In this document: in pieces, positions 7,503-16,424 of the stretch
Position numbering within the stretch: position 1 is the first letter of the stretch
Layout of the letters: every line of letters starts with the position of its first letter
Assembly (NCBI RefSeq): GCF_002174305.1
Contig: NZ_MIJB01000026.1
Location: 1 to 64,000, forward strand
DNA length: 64,000 nucleotides
Source of the DNA: Aeromicrobium sp. PE09-221
Lineage (GTDB): Bacteria; Actinomycetota; Actinomycetes; Propionibacteriales; Nocardioidaceae
Direction: 5' to 3'
Position numbers and translations under genes: made by a program
Notes under the pieces: generated by a model
Databases searched by the model: none
Seen by the model: only the letters and a program-made list of their open reading frames with translations
What the model was told of the DNA's origin: nothing

Positions 7503-9014
7503 TCAGGATTTCTGAACCTGTGAGGCGGTGTAGCGCTGGTCGGTCCGGAAGAGTTCCAGCTCGGCCGGGTGCAACTGGTGCTGAGTCACGAAGCTCCTGG
7601 CCTTGATCCGCCACAGCCCCTGACCCACGCCCAGCGACGGGAGGAGTTTCTGTTCGGTGCCGGTGAGTCCGAGCGCGGTTGCGGTGGGGCCGAGCTGGTC
7701 GGATTCCTGCCGGTACACGATCCTGGTTTCTGCGTTCGCCAACAGGGAGTTGGCGAGGGAGCGCATGGCTGAGCCGACGTCGCCGACGTTGTCCAGGTCG
7801 GAGAGCTTGTGGAAGATCAGCATGTTCGCGATCCCGTAATGCCTGGCCAGCCGCCAGTGCGCATCCATCCGCTTCAACAGGGCGGGGTGGGACATGAGTC
7901 GCCATGCCTCGTCGTAGATGACCCATCGCTGCCCGCCGTTGGGGTCGAGCAGGGCCGACTCCATCCACGCCGACGAGCACGTCATCAGCACCGAGATGAG
8001 CGTGCTGTTCTCGGTGACCCGCGACAGGTCGAGGCTGATCATCGGCAGTGACGGGTCGAACGCCACCGTCGAGGGACCGTCGAAGAGGCCTTGAAGGTCA
8101 CCGGCGACCAGGCGGCGCAGGGCGTGGCCGACGAGACGACCGTCCTCGGCCAGCCGGCCGTCGGCGTCCGTCTCTGAGCTGCTCGGGGTGAGGATGTGGT
8201 CGACAACCGTGGGCAGGATCGGCACGTCGTTCTCCCGCACCGTGGTAGTGAGGGCAAGGTCGATGGCGGTGTGCTCCAACGGCGTCAACCCTCGCGCCAG
8301 GACGGTCTCGGCCAGAGCGCCGATCAGGTCCCGACGCCGCGAAGCCACGGTCGTCTTCCACTGCTCATCGGTCAGCCCACCGGGACGGTGGCCTTCGTCG
8401 AGGGGGTTGAGGCGAGTGTTCAGCCCGTGGCCGAGGACGATCGCGCGTCCGCCGACCGCGTTCGCGACGGCGGTGTGTTCGCCTTTGGGGTCGCCGGGGA
8501 CGTAGACGCGGCGCCCGAACGGCAGGGACCGGGTGTAGAGGGACTTGGCGAGGGAGGACTTTCCGGAGCCGACGATCCCCGCGAGCACCACGTTGGGTGC
8601 GGTAATGATGCCGCGGGCGTAGAGCACCCAGGGGTCGTAGACGAAGCTGCCGCCGGAGTAGAGGTCTTGGCCGACGAACACTCCGTCGGAGCCGAGTCCG
8701 CCTTCGGCGACGAACGGATACGCCCCGGCGAGGGTCGCTGAGGTGTCCTGGTGGCGCGGGAGGCGGAACCGGCCCGGTGTGCGTAGCGCGGCAGGGCCGG
8801 GTTCACCGGCGGCGGGCAGGTAGGTGGTGGCGCGGCGTTCGGCGCGCTCAGTCTCGGCCTTCGCGCGGGCGGCGGTCTTCTCGGCGGCGTGCTGTTCGGC
8901 TTGGAGCCTCGCCGCGGCCTTCCGGCGCTGCTTGCGCAGCCGGCGGCGCTCTTTGGCGGGGGCGACGAGAACCGAGGTGTGCAGCCGCTCCCGCTCGCCT
9001 CCCTCGCCGCTCAC
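7503..9014 (-). CDS. VirB4-type conjugation ATPase
   Basis: 503-aa ATPase that would power assembly of the mating channel. Residues about 20-62 are a highly charged Arg/Ala/Glu coiled coil. The P-loop GIVGSGKSS is at 146-154, and WVIYDEAWRLM is a VirB4/TraC-like Walker B. GTG 9014 is chosen because it overlaps the upstream TGA (GTGA); in-frame sequence further upstream is the neighbour's DNA in another frame. It lacks the usual VirB4 N-terminal half, which may be supplied by the SCO6880-like gene at 10.4-11.8 kb. Confidence 0.85.
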   Translation of the reverse strand: MSGEGGERERLHTSVLVAPAKERRRLRKQRRKAAARLQAEQHAAEKTAARAKAETERAERRATTYLPAAGEPGPAALRTPGRFRLPRHQDTSATLAGAYPFVAEGGLGSDGVFVGQDLYSGGSFVYDPWVLYARGIITAPNVVLAGIVGSGKSSLAKSLYTRSLPFGRRVYVPGDPKGEHTAVANAVGGRAIVLGHGLNTRLNPLDEGHRPGGLTDEQWKTTVASRRRDLIGALAETVLARGLTPLEHTAIDLALTTTVRENDVPILPTVVDHILTPSSSETDADGRLAEDGRLVGHALRRLVAGDLQGLFDGPSTVAFDPSLPMISLDLSRVTENSTLISVLMTCSSAWMESALLDPNGGQRWVIYDEAWRLMSHPALLKRMDAHWRLARHYGIANMLIFHKLSDLDNVGDVGSAMRSLANSLLANAETRIVYRQESDQLGPTATALGLTGTEQKLLPSLGVGQGLWRIKARSFVTQHQLHPAELELFRTDQRYTASQVQKS

Positions 9015-10246
9015 AGTGACAGCCCTCGCCCGGACTGGCCGGCGGTGCCAGCAGGGTGGGCGTACCAGTCGCGGTCCGCGCCGAGGGCAGCGCGCCGGGC
9101 AACCGACGCATCCCGATCCGGTGCGGGCGCGTGGTGTGACTGCTCGTTGACGACCGCCGAGGGCGGCTGCTCGGCCTCGTGCAGTGCGGGGTCGGGTGGG
9201 GTGTCGAACTCCCGGTACAGCCCCACATGCCCGAGCGCGTGGTTGTAGGTCAGCGCGTACCCGCCGTCTTGGACGGTTCGGTCGGTGCTGCCGGTGGGTG
9301 GCTGGTCGTCGTAGACGTACCCGTTCTCCAAGGCCGCCTGGGTGGTCTCCTCGCCATAGTCGTACCCGCTCAGATGCGCGATGGCGGCTTCGGTGCCGTC
9401 GCGGTCGATCAGATCGAGTACCGCATCGGCCTCCTCGCCCTGGAGGAAGGCCACGTTGAACCACCGCCGCCCCACCTGCGCGGGTCCGGCGACGCGCTCG
9501 GTGGACTCGCGCTCGCTCAGCTCGGCCAGGGCGTCGGTGTTGGTGCGGGCGGCCTCGGACACCCACACCGGGAACAGGCCCTCGTGCTCCGGGCTGCTGC
9601 CGGGCTGGTCGAGCGCGTACTGGCGAGCCTCACCCGCCGCGCTCAGAAAGCTCGCGAGGTCACGGAGCGCGCGGTCGGGGTCGACGGGGGCGCCGGCGCC
9701 GGCGAACAGGTCCCGGCCCTCCACCGCCTGGCCGGTGGTGGTGTCGGTGATCCGGTAGGCGTAGCGCTGATGCTCACCCACCGGGGCATCGGGCCACACC
9801 GCCAACGCGAGCGAACCGGCCCGCACGGTCCTACTGGTGGGGTCGCCGTCGAGCCGTGCGGCCAGGCGTTCCCGCTGGGCGTCTCGGTCGACGACCGGTT
9901 CGGAGTGCCAGGCGATCCGCCCGGAGTGCGAGAACGCGGCGTCGAGCCGGCCGTAGGCCTGATCCAGCAGCGTGCCGGCCTGGTGCAGCTCATCGGCCGC
10001 TGCCAGCGCGGACGCCGCACCCGCGGCGGCGCTGCCGTCATCGTCGAACGCCCGATCCCGCGCGTCCAGGTGGGTGGTGGCGAGCTGGTCGAGGACTTGG
10101 CGCAGCGACCGCACCCCCGCGACGAGGTCACCGAACACTCGGTAGGTATCGGCCGGGTCCTCGAACACGCGGGAGGCGTGGGCCAGGCCGCGCAGCGCCT
10201 CGGAGGCTTCGGCCGCATCGGCGAGCGGGTCGTGGAACGTAGGCAT
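9011..10246 (-). CDS. Conserved-type hypothetical protein between VirB4-like and SCO6880-like genes
   Basis: 411-aa acidic soluble protein from ATG 10246, with GGAGG 5 nt before the start; codons further upstream lie in a hairpin leader and were not used. It is mostly helical and Ala/Asp/Glu-rich, with no signal peptide or ATPase motif. Its stop overlaps the VirB4-like start by 4 bp, so it is co-translated with the ATPase. The position suggests an accessory transfer role; no family recognised. Confidence 0.65.
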   Translation of the reverse strand: MPTFHDPLADAAEASEALRGLAHASRVFEDPADTYRVFGDLVAGVRSLRQVLDQLATTHLDARDRAFDDDGSAAAGAASALAAADELHQAGTLLDQAYGRLDAAFSHSGRIAWHSEPVVDRDAQRERLAARLDGDPTSRTVRAGSLALAVWPDAPVGEHQRYAYRITDTTTGQAVEGRDLFAGAGAPVDPDRALRDLASFLSAAGEARQYALDQPGSSPEHEGLFPVWVSEAARTNTDALAELSERESTERVAGPAQVGRRWFNVAFLQGEEADAVLDLIDRDGTEAAIAHLSGYDYGEETTQAALENGYVYDDQPPTGSTDRTVQDGGYALTYNHALGHVGLYREFDTPPDPALHEAEQPPSAVVNEQSHHAPAPDRDASVARRAALGADRDWYAHPAGTAGQSGRGLSL

Positions 10247-10275
10247 CACAGCCTCCAAGACGGTGGGCGAACAGA

Positions 10276-10308
10276 GAGGGGCGAGCCCGTGGTTCGGGCT
10301 CACCCCTC
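10276..10308 (-). promoter_or_regulatory. Strong stem-loop in the 10.25-10.37 kb gap
   Basis: A 14-bp stem with one G-U pair (GAGGGGUGAGCCCG / CGGGCUCGCCCCUC in the minus transcript) and a 5-nt loop, directly abutting the GTGCACCTG motif. No U-run follows. It may modulate read-through or stabilise a processed mRNA end between the SCO6880-like gene and its downstream neighbours. Confidence 0.5.
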
Positions 10309-10316
10309 AGGTGCAC
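10308..10316 (-). repeat. GTGCACCTG leader motif, copy 3
   Basis: Exact copy about 60 nt upstream of ATG 10246, immediately 5' of the stem-loop in the transcript and preceded by GGTGC, which could pair with its GCACC. Confidence 0.5.
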
Positions 10317-10365
10317 GCACCACGCCACCGCCATCACTGGGCTGGGGGCCGGCGACTGTGCGCGA

Positions 10366-11838
10366 TCAGACGCGGCGACACAGCGGCAGCGCGGCGGCGG
10401 TGAACGCCGCAGCCTGCTGGCCCACCAGGAGCCGGGTCTCACAGGAGGCTTGGATGGCAGCCTGCTCGATCGCCGCGACCCCGGCCTCGAGTTCCTCGAC
10501 CGTGGGCGCGGACACCGAGATGAGGCCGGTGTAGCGCAGAATGCCGTGGCCGGCGGTCAGGTCGGCTTCCTGCTGGAGCACGTCCTGGTACTCCGCGGTC
10601 TGGGCGGCGTCTTCGATCTGCCCGATCTTCGCCCGCTGCGCGGCGTCGGAGATGTGCTCGACCTTCTTCTTGCGAATATCCCTGGCAGCCTGATCGGAGC
10701 GGATCGGCGTGCAGATCAGCGAGAACGACCGCTGGATCCCGGTCGACAACAGCACCGGCGACAAGAACCCCGGATACACCAGCGACCGCGGCCACTCGGA
10801 GACCCACAGCACGGCGTGATGGGCAGAGTCGGTCCGCAGCCGAGTCCAGGACTCGTTGACCGCGACCGGGCCGGCGGTGGCGAGGGACTGGCCGAGTTCG
10901 CCATGACGTTCCAAAGTCGCCGCGATCGCCGGGTCATAGGCCGAGCGGAGGATGACAGCGATCTCACCCGGGCTCAGCCATCCCGACGGGGTGAGGTCAG
11001 CGGACCGGAGCGCGGCGACCAGAGTGGACATCTCTTGGCGCAGGACAGCGGCCGCACCCCGGATACCACCACCAGCCGTTCTGATATGCCGTGCCGCGGT
11101 TCTCATGTCCAGCGACAGCGACAGGGTGGTGGCGTGGCGTTCGCCGGCGGGTCCGGCGCGGTCGATCAGCTCCGCGTAGGTGGTCGCGGCCCAGGTGTCG
11201 TCGTCGGTGCCGTGGGCTTTCCACCATTCGGCCAGCCCGGTGCCCGAGTCCGGCAGCGTCCGTTCGAGAACCTGCAGCGTGGCGATACGTCCGGAGCGGC
11301 AGACGGTGGCCAGGACGCGGCCCCAGGAGGTCACGCGCCGTTCCTGCTCGCCGGGATCGAGGAGCACGAACGCCGGATGGGTCACTTCGCAGACCACGGT
11401 CAACGTCTGCTGATGGGGGTCATGGATCATCCCCGCCTGCGTCTCGGGGTCGGTGTACTCGCGCAGCCGCGCCTGGTCACCGGGCAGGGCGAGGGTGCCC
11501 ACAGGGCGGGGTGTGACGACCCGCCGGCGATAGAGGAACTGACCGCCGGTCGAACGCCAGAGCCACCAGAACGCCACCGGCAACCACTCCACCGCCGGAC
11601 GTCCGGCGATCGGGGCCCACGTCAGCGCGGCGGCGATCACCCAGATGGGTGCGGTGTAGGCGAGCAGGATGCCACCCCCGGCGTAGAGGGCTCCGACGAT
11701 GGACAGGACGCCGGTGGCGAGGGTGATGAGCTGCGACAGGGACAACCCCAACAACACCCCGCGGCGGGTGAGACGGGAGAACTTCACCGGCACCAACTCC
11801 GCCGAGGCCACAGCACTCTCGTTCTGCTTGGTAGGCAC
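10366..11838 (-). CDS. SCO6880-family conjugation membrane protein
   Basis: 490-aa protein with two close N-terminal membrane segments (residues about 30-85) followed by a long soluble domain. This architecture matches the actinobacterial SCO6880 family, which resembles VirB3/PrgI joined to the N-terminal part of VirB4. The separate ATPase domain is two genes downstream. It would sit at the inner face of the transfer channel. It lies 6 bp after the VirB6-like gene in one operon. Confidence 0.8.
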   Translation of the reverse strand: MPTKQNESAVASAELVPVKFSRLTRRGVLLGLSLSQLITLATGVLSIVGALYAGGGILLAYTAPIWVIAAALTWAPIAGRPAVEWLPVAFWWLWRSTGGQFLYRRRVVTPRPVGTLALPGDQARLREYTDPETQAGMIHDPHQQTLTVVCEVTHPAFVLLDPGEQERRVTSWGRVLATVCRSGRIATLQVLERTLPDSGTGLAEWWKAHGTDDDTWAATTYAELIDRAGPAGERHATTLSLSLDMRTAARHIRTAGGGIRGAAAVLRQEMSTLVAALRSADLTPSGWLSPGEIAVILRSAYDPAIAATLERHGELGQSLATAGPVAVNESWTRLRTDSAHHAVLWVSEWPRSLVYPGFLSPVLLSTGIQRSFSLICTPIRSDQAARDIRKKKVEHISDAAQRAKIGQIEDAAQTAEYQDVLQQEADLTAGHGILRYTGLISVSAPTVEELEAGVAAIEQAAIQASCETRLLVGQQAAAFTAAALPLCRRV

Positions 11839-11844
11839 GAGGGT

Positions 11845-13266
11845 TCACTCCTTCCCGGTCGGCTTCGGTGCAGGCGGCGGAGGCTGCTTCGGAGGACGCA
11901 CCTCCACACCCGACGACCCGCCGGTGGGTGTCTTCGGTGCCGGCGTTGATGGCGGTGGCGCCTGCGCGGCCGGTGGGGTGCTGCCGGTCTGGCCGGCGGA
12001 GTCGGCGGCGGCCTCGCCCTGGTTGCCCAGGGCCGTGCCGGCCTTGGGTCCAGCGGTCGCGGCGTCCTTGGCGACCTTCGCCGCGACCACGGCCGCGGCT
12101 GCGGGACCAGCCGCCGCGGCACCAGCGCCGGCGCCTGCTCCACCGCTTGCCCCGGCGCCGCTGCTCGCGGCCGCCTTCCCACCACCGGCCCCCGTCGAGC
12201 CAGCAGTGCCGCTGGATGCCTGCGGCTTCGGGTTCTTCGGCTCCGGCGGCTTCTTTCCACCACCACCGCCGTTGTCACTCTTGCTTCCGCCGCTGTCGTC
12301 GAGGATCTTCTTCGGCTCCGCGCCGCCTTGCGGCTTCGAGGGGGTGGGGACGGGCCGGTTGAGGGCGTTCTTGGCGTCCTGTTCGGAGCCGATGGCGTGG
12401 TACATGTCGAAGCCCACGAAGTTCAGGAACTTGTAGGTCATGTAGGGGGCGAAGGCGGCCATCGCCATGAGGACGATCCCGGCGATCGGGTCGGCCACCG
12501 ATGCCAGGTCACCATCAATGGGCGCGGAGACTTGGGTGATGGCGACGAGGAACATGACGACCAGGACGAGTTTGGAGACGATGAGGGCGATGACGAACAT
12601 CGCCCACTTGCTGATCCACCCCTTGGTGGCATCCCATGAGGCGCCGGAGAACGCGAGCGGTGCGAGGACGATCGCGACCAGCAGCAGCGCCTTCCTGACC
12701 AGGAGGCTGAGCCAGACGATGGCGGCTGCGCTGATCGCGAGCCCGGCGAGGAAGATGGTGATGATCGCGCCGACGCCGGGGGCGGCGATGTTGATCCCGA
12801 CCAGCCCGGCGGCGAGCAGGGTGATCTTGTCGCCCATCGACTCGGTGGTCTCGCCTGCGGCTTGGATGATGCCAATGCAGAGTTGATCGACGATCTCCAA
12901 CAACAACGCCGTCAACGTGATCACGACGAAGCTGCCGAGGACGCTCTTGGCGAGCCCGAGGGCGGCACGGCTGAGTGCGGTGGGGTCGCGGCGGATGAGT
13001 CCGGTGATGAGTTGGAGGCAGAAGAACAGCAGCATCACGAAGATCGCGATGCCGAAGAGAATGTTGTAGACCGCCACGTACTCGTCGCTGGTGACGTCGA
13101 CGAGGGTGGTGGTGTCGAAGACTGACCAGACGGCCTCGAACAGCCAGCCGGCGGCGGCGCCCATCGCTCCGGCGAGCCAGTCGAACGGGGCGGAGACCAG
13201 GCTGGCGGCGGCTTCGCCGGCGGTGTCGCAGACGGTCGAGACGAGGGGGATATCGCACACACCCAC
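11845..13266 (-). CDS. VirB6/TrbL-like polytopic conjugation protein
   Basis: 473-aa membrane protein forming part of the transfer channel. The N-terminal 290 residues hold several hydrophobic segments (NILFGIAIFVMLLFFCLQLI, LLVAIVLAPLAF and others). The C-terminal 180 residues are disordered: Gly/Ala/Pro/Lys-rich with GGGGGKKPPEPKNPK-like stretches. This TM-domain-plus-tail layout is typical of actinobacterial TrbL/VirB6 homologues. It is in an operon with the SCO6880-like gene 6 bp away. Alternative: a divergent integral membrane protein of the same channel. Confidence 0.8.
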   Translation of the reverse strand: MGVCDIPLVSTVCDTAGEAAASLVSAPFDWLAGAMGAAAGWLFEAVWSVFDTTTLVDVTSDEYVAVYNILFGIAIFVMLLFFCLQLITGLIRRDPTALSRAALGLAKSVLGSFVVITLTALLLEIVDQLCIGIIQAAGETTESMGDKITLLAAGLVGINIAAPGVGAIITIFLAGLAISAAAIVWLSLLVRKALLLVAIVLAPLAFSGASWDATKGWISKWAMFVIALIVSKLVLVVMFLVAITQVSAPIDGDLASVADPIAGIVLMAMAAFAPYMTYKFLNFVGFDMYHAIGSEQDAKNALNRPVPTPSKPQGGAEPKKILDDSGGSKSDNGGGGGKKPPEPKNPKPQASSGTAGSTGAGGGKAAASSGAGASGGAGAGAGAAAAGPAAAAVVAAKVAKDAATAGPKAGTALGNQGEAAADSAGQTGSTPPAAQAPPPSTPAPKTPTGGSSGVEVRPPKQPPPPAPKPTGKE

Positions 13267-13307
13267 CGCGGATCACTCCTTCAGGAAGCAGAGTCGAGTG
13301 GGTGGGG

Positions 13308-13640
13308 TCAGACCTGCTGGCCGACGTCCCAGAAGAAGTCGATGAGCGTCACCGACGCCCCGCAGATCACGGCGGCGCCGCAGCTCACGAGGACGCCGAT
13401 CTTCCCCCGGCCGGCCAGGTTGGGGTTGGAGGAGTTGGCGCCGAAGCCCCACACGATCGCGCTGACGATCAGCGCGAGGACGGAGAGGATGAGGCCGATC
13501 GTCATGACGGCGCCGACGATGGTGCGCAGCTGGGCGATGCCCGGCAGGCCGGAATCATTCGGGTTGATGTCGATGTTGGCCGGCAACACCACCGGCAGCG
13601 CGGCGGTGGTGGTTTCGGTGATCAGGCTCAGGATGGTCAT
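13308..13640 (-). CDS. Small VirB2/DUF6112-like membrane protein 1
   Basis: 110-aa protein with two transmembrane helices (residues about 37-70 and 80-100), ending FFWDVGQQV. It resembles the DUF6112-type small proteins found in actinobacterial conjugation clusters, which have VirB2 pilin-like topology. ATG 13640 has AGGAG upstream. It is a likely paralogue of the next gene upstream: both end in W..D.GQQ and share the 'IV.AIVW' segment. Confidence 0.75.
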   Translation of the reverse strand: MTILSLITETTTAALPVVLPANIDINPNDSGLPGIAQLRTIVGAVMTIGLILSVLALIVSAIVWGFGANSSNPNLAGRGKIGVLVSCGAAVICGASVTLIDFFWDVGQQV

Positions 13641-13690
13641 GACGGGGGTGCTCCTTCGGGGCGTCGGCGAGACAGGGGGTTCTCGTCGAT

Positions 13691-13699
13691 CAGGTGCAC
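13691..13699 (-). repeat. GTGCACCTG leader motif, copy 4
   Basis: Exact copy about 50 nt upstream of ATG 13640. In the transcript a 7-bp hairpin (CCGCCCG / CGGGCGG, 13699-13719) precedes it. The motif can pair with AGGAGCAC, the ribosome-binding region of the following gene, with one mismatch. Confidence 0.5.
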
Positions 13700-13750
13700 C
13701 GCCCGCCCCACACGGGCGGAGCCGATGAGGGGTCGGCTGGTGGGGTGCGT

Positions 13751-14017
13751 TCAGAGTTGTTGGCCGAGGTCGATCAGCCAGTTCAGCCACGCCACCCCGC
13801 TACCGGCCAGGACCGCGGCACCCAGGGCGGTCCAGGCGCCGATCCTTGCCCTGGTGGCGGCGGCGTGGTGACCGTTCGCGGTCGACAGCGCCCACACGAT
13901 GGCGCAGACGATCAGCATCAGCACGGCGATGATGAGCACGAAGGTCAGCAGGGCACCGATGACCTCGCGCAGGTCACCGATCCCTTCGAGGCCGTCGAAG
14001 TCGGGGAACACGTCCAT
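13751..14017 (-). CDS. Small VirB2/DUF6112-like membrane protein 2
   Basis: 88-aa protein with two hydrophobic helices (about 21-45 and 60-78), ending NWLIDLGQQL. Similar in size, topology and C-terminal motif to the protein at 13308-13640, suggesting duplication of a pilin-like subunit. It starts 6 bp after the M23 peptidase gene ends. Confidence 0.75.
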   Translation of the reverse strand: MDVFPDFDGLEGIGDLREVIGALLTFVLIIAVLMLIVCAIVWALSTANGHHAAATRARIGAWTALGAAVLAGSGVAWLNWLIDLGQQL

Positions 14018-14023
14018 GCCCGA

Positions 14024-15676
14024 TCAACTCCCAGCCCGGACGGTAACGTGCAGGTGGTCGTCGTGCCGGGTGGTGACGTCGGTGCCACGTTCGTAAGGCC
14101 GCCAGCCCTCATCTGCTCGGGCAGTCGACCAGATCTGGTTCTGCCAGATGAGGTAGTCGATGCCGAGGGTGTCAGCGTGCTCCCGCATCCAGTTCGTGAC
14201 CTGCCAGCCGAGGTCCAGTGCTGGTCCGGTCGCCGCCCCGCCGATGGCGTTGCCGAACGTCCCGTCACAGGCTCGCCCGAGCGGGTGTTCGGAGACGGTG
14301 CCGGGGCGGGGTGAGTAGCAGGCCCAGGAGGTGTCGGGGAAAGCGGCGATCGTCTGGGTGTAGAGGTGCAGCATCCGTGCGGTGATCTGCCCATCCGAGG
14401 TCGGGTCATCGACCATGCGGTCGGGGTCGCCATCGACGGGGTCCGGCTCACCACCAGGAGTCCCGGAATCGGGGTCGCAGTCGCCGCCGGGTGCGCCGGT
14501 CTCGGGCTCGGGTAGGTCGGCGGCGTTGTGGGCATTCAGCCAGACAGCGGGGTCGGTGTGCTCACCGTTCGTGCCGCCGAGGCGGACCTCGAAATGCAGA
14601 TGCGGCCCGGTCGAGTTGCCCGAGGAGCCGGTGTCGCCGATGTGCTGCCCGGCCGTCACCTGGTCGCCGACCTGGACGTGGACGCCGTGCTCCCACATGT
14701 GCGCATACGCCGTCGCGACCGTCTGCCCGTTGATGGTGTGCTCGATGACGATGAGGCCCCCGTAGCCGCCGGAGAACTCCGCCACCGTCACCGTGCCGTC
14801 CGCTGCGGCGAGGAGGGGTGTGCCGTCGGGGGCGGCGAAGTCGGTGCCGGTGTGGAAGGAGTCCTCACCAGTGATCGGATGCACCCGCGGCCCGTACTCG
14901 CTGGTGAGCACCCAGGTGCCTTCGGGCATCGGGAACACCACCCGCGACGTGCCCGCCGTTGTCGTCTGCGCAGCCGGGACCACAGCATCGCCGCCAGACG
15001 CGTCCGTGCCGGCCGTTGTTGTAGTGGTGAGGGTGGTCAGGATGGATTCGGCGACGGGCTCGTAGTTCCGGTACCGGTCCGGATACGCGCTGACCTCAAC
15101 GGCTTGGGCGGCTTCGCCCTTGTCCATCTGTTCCCATCCGGGAATGTCCAAGAGTCCCCGTGGTGAGGGGTGGTTGGGTCCGGTGGGTCCGCCGAAGAAC
15201 GCCTGCGCCTGATAGACGGGGTCCATCAGCTCGGCGACTGTGCCCCAACCTGACTGCGGCCGCATCTGAAACAGGCCCAGGGAGTCGTGGTCGAAGCCGT
15301 CGCCGTCGTTCGGATAGTCACCGGATTCCGGGTAGGCGCTGGTGTTAGAGAGCATCCGCAGTGTGCTCTCGGTGAGCGCCGCCATGAGCGCGATGACCAG
15401 GCCGTCGCGGGTGATGCCGTCGATGCTGTTGCCGGTCTCGATGATCGTCGCCGCGTGGGTGAGCTGGGTCCGGTTTAGCGTGAACGTCTCACCGTTCGCG
15501 GTCGTCACGGTCAGTTCGTCGGGGACGTCGCCGATCGTGACGGTCGAGCCGCCGGGGATGGTGCAGGAGCCGGTGGCGCTCAGGGCGGGGTTCATCACCA
15601 CGCCGATCCCGATCAGCACCAGCGAGGGTGCGAGGAAGGCCAGGGCGAGGGCGGCGACGACGAGCTTCTTCAACAC
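14024..15676 (-). CDS. Cell-wall hydrolase with M23 peptidase domain (VirB1-like role)
   Basis: 550-aa exported protein. The N-terminal signal or anchor is at residues about 5-27. A lysozyme/transglycosylase-like region (about 70-200) has ESTLRML and GLFQMRPQSGWGT. A central LytM/M23 domain has HTGTDFA and HLHFEV zinc-ligand motifs. The C-terminal 130 residues resemble the domain seen after M23 in actinobacterial conjugation hydrolases (ends DDHLHVTV). It would open peptidoglycan locally for the transfer channel. It is in an operon between a single-pass membrane protein and the pilin-like genes. Confidence 0.88.
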   Translation of the reverse strand: MLKKLVVAALALAFLAPSLVLIGIGVVMNPALSATGSCTIPGGSTVTIGDVPDELTVTTANGETFTLNRTQLTHAATIIETGNSIDGITRDGLVIALMAALTESTLRMLSNTSAYPESGDYPNDGDGFDHDSLGLFQMRPQSGWGTVAELMDPVYQAQAFFGGPTGPNHPSPRGLLDIPGWEQMDKGEAAQAVEVSAYPDRYRNYEPVAESILTTLTTTTTAGTDASGGDAVVPAAQTTTAGTSRVVFPMPEGTWVLTSEYGPRVHPITGEDSFHTGTDFAAPDGTPLLAAADGTVTVAEFSGGYGGLIVIEHTINGQTVATAYAHMWEHGVHVQVGDQVTAGQHIGDTGSSGNSTGPHLHFEVRLGGTNGEHTDPAVWLNAHNAADLPEPETGAPGGDCDPDSGTPGGEPDPVDGDPDRMVDDPTSDGQITARMLHLYTQTIAAFPDTSWACYSPRPGTVSEHPLGRACDGTFGNAIGGAATGPALDLGWQVTNWMREHADTLGIDYLIWQNQIWSTARADEGWRPYERGTDVTTRHDDHLHVTVRAGS

Positions 15677-15690
15677 GACATGTCACCGTC

Positions 15691-16374
15691 CTACTGGAGG
15701 GGGTTGTCGAGTTGGGACAGCCGCAGCAGATGACAGGTCTCGTAGGTCGGGCCGCAGACCACGAACACCGTGAACGCCACCGCATGTTCGGAGGTCACCG
15801 GTTCGTCGTTCCAGAGTCCCTTGCGGTGGCGGGTGCCCTCGATCGTGACCGCGACCGTGCCCTCGGCGAGCTGACCGGGCTGGGCCTGCTCGACCGCGGT
15901 CGTCCACGAGTCGGGGATGAAGGTGTTGTCGATGGTGAGGTGCTGGGCGGTGGCGTACTGCCTCAGCTCCAGCCAGGCGTCCCGGGATGGGAGGTAGGCG
16001 GCGATGTCCGAGGCGAGCCCCGCTTGCTCTTGGCCGGTGGGGTCGCCGACGTCGAGGACCACGCTGGTGTAGTCCAGGGGCATGAACCCGCTCGCGGTGT
16101 CCCACTCGAACAGCACGGTGGCGACGTTGCGGGCGAAGGTCTGCGGATCATCCGAGGTCCGCACGACCGGCAGCCGCGGTGTCGTGGTGGGGGCCGGATC
16201 GGACGGTGCGGTCACCACTGGGCCAGGAGTCTCGCCTTCGTCGTTGTCGTGGCTGGGTGGGCCGGTGATCAGGCCGTAGACGCCCACACCGGCCAACACG
16301 ACTACGACCGCCGCGATCAGGGCAGCGATAAGTCGGCGGCGGGTCCGGGGTTCGGAGAGGTCGGGAGTCTTCAT
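15691..16374 (-). CDS. Single-pass membrane protein of the conjugation block
   Basis: 227-aa protein from ATG 16374. A basic N-terminus (RTRRR) precedes one transmembrane helix (about 17-40), a Pro/Thr-rich linker and an exported domain with one Cys pair near the C-terminus (CGPTYETC). Topology is like VirB8/TcpC-type bitopic channel proteins, but no sequence motif confirms this. It lies 14 bp upstream of the M23 gene. Confidence 0.65.
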   Translation of the reverse strand: MKTPDLSEPRTRRRLIAALIAAVVVVLAGVGVYGLITGPPSHDNDEGETPGPVVTAPSDPAPTTTPRLPVVRTSDDPQTFARNVATVLFEWDTASGFMPLDYTSVVLDVGDPTGQEQAGLASDIAAYLPSRDAWLELRQYATAQHLTIDNTFIPDSWTTAVEQAQPGQLAEGTVAVTIEGTRHRKGLWNDEPVTSEHAVAFTVFVVCGPTYETCHLLRLSQLDNPLQ

Positions 16375-16380
16375 ACCCAC

Positions 16381-16389
16381 CAGGTGCAC
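16381..16389 (-). repeat. GTGCACCTG leader motif, copy 5
   Basis: Exact copy ending 6 nt before ATG 16374, the same placement as copy 2. In the transcript it is directly preceded by a GCCCG-(8 nt)-CGGGC hairpin (16390-16407). Confidence 0.5.
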
Positions 16390-16424
16390 GCCCGCCACCC
16401 ACCGGGCCAGAGGGAGGCTGGTTG

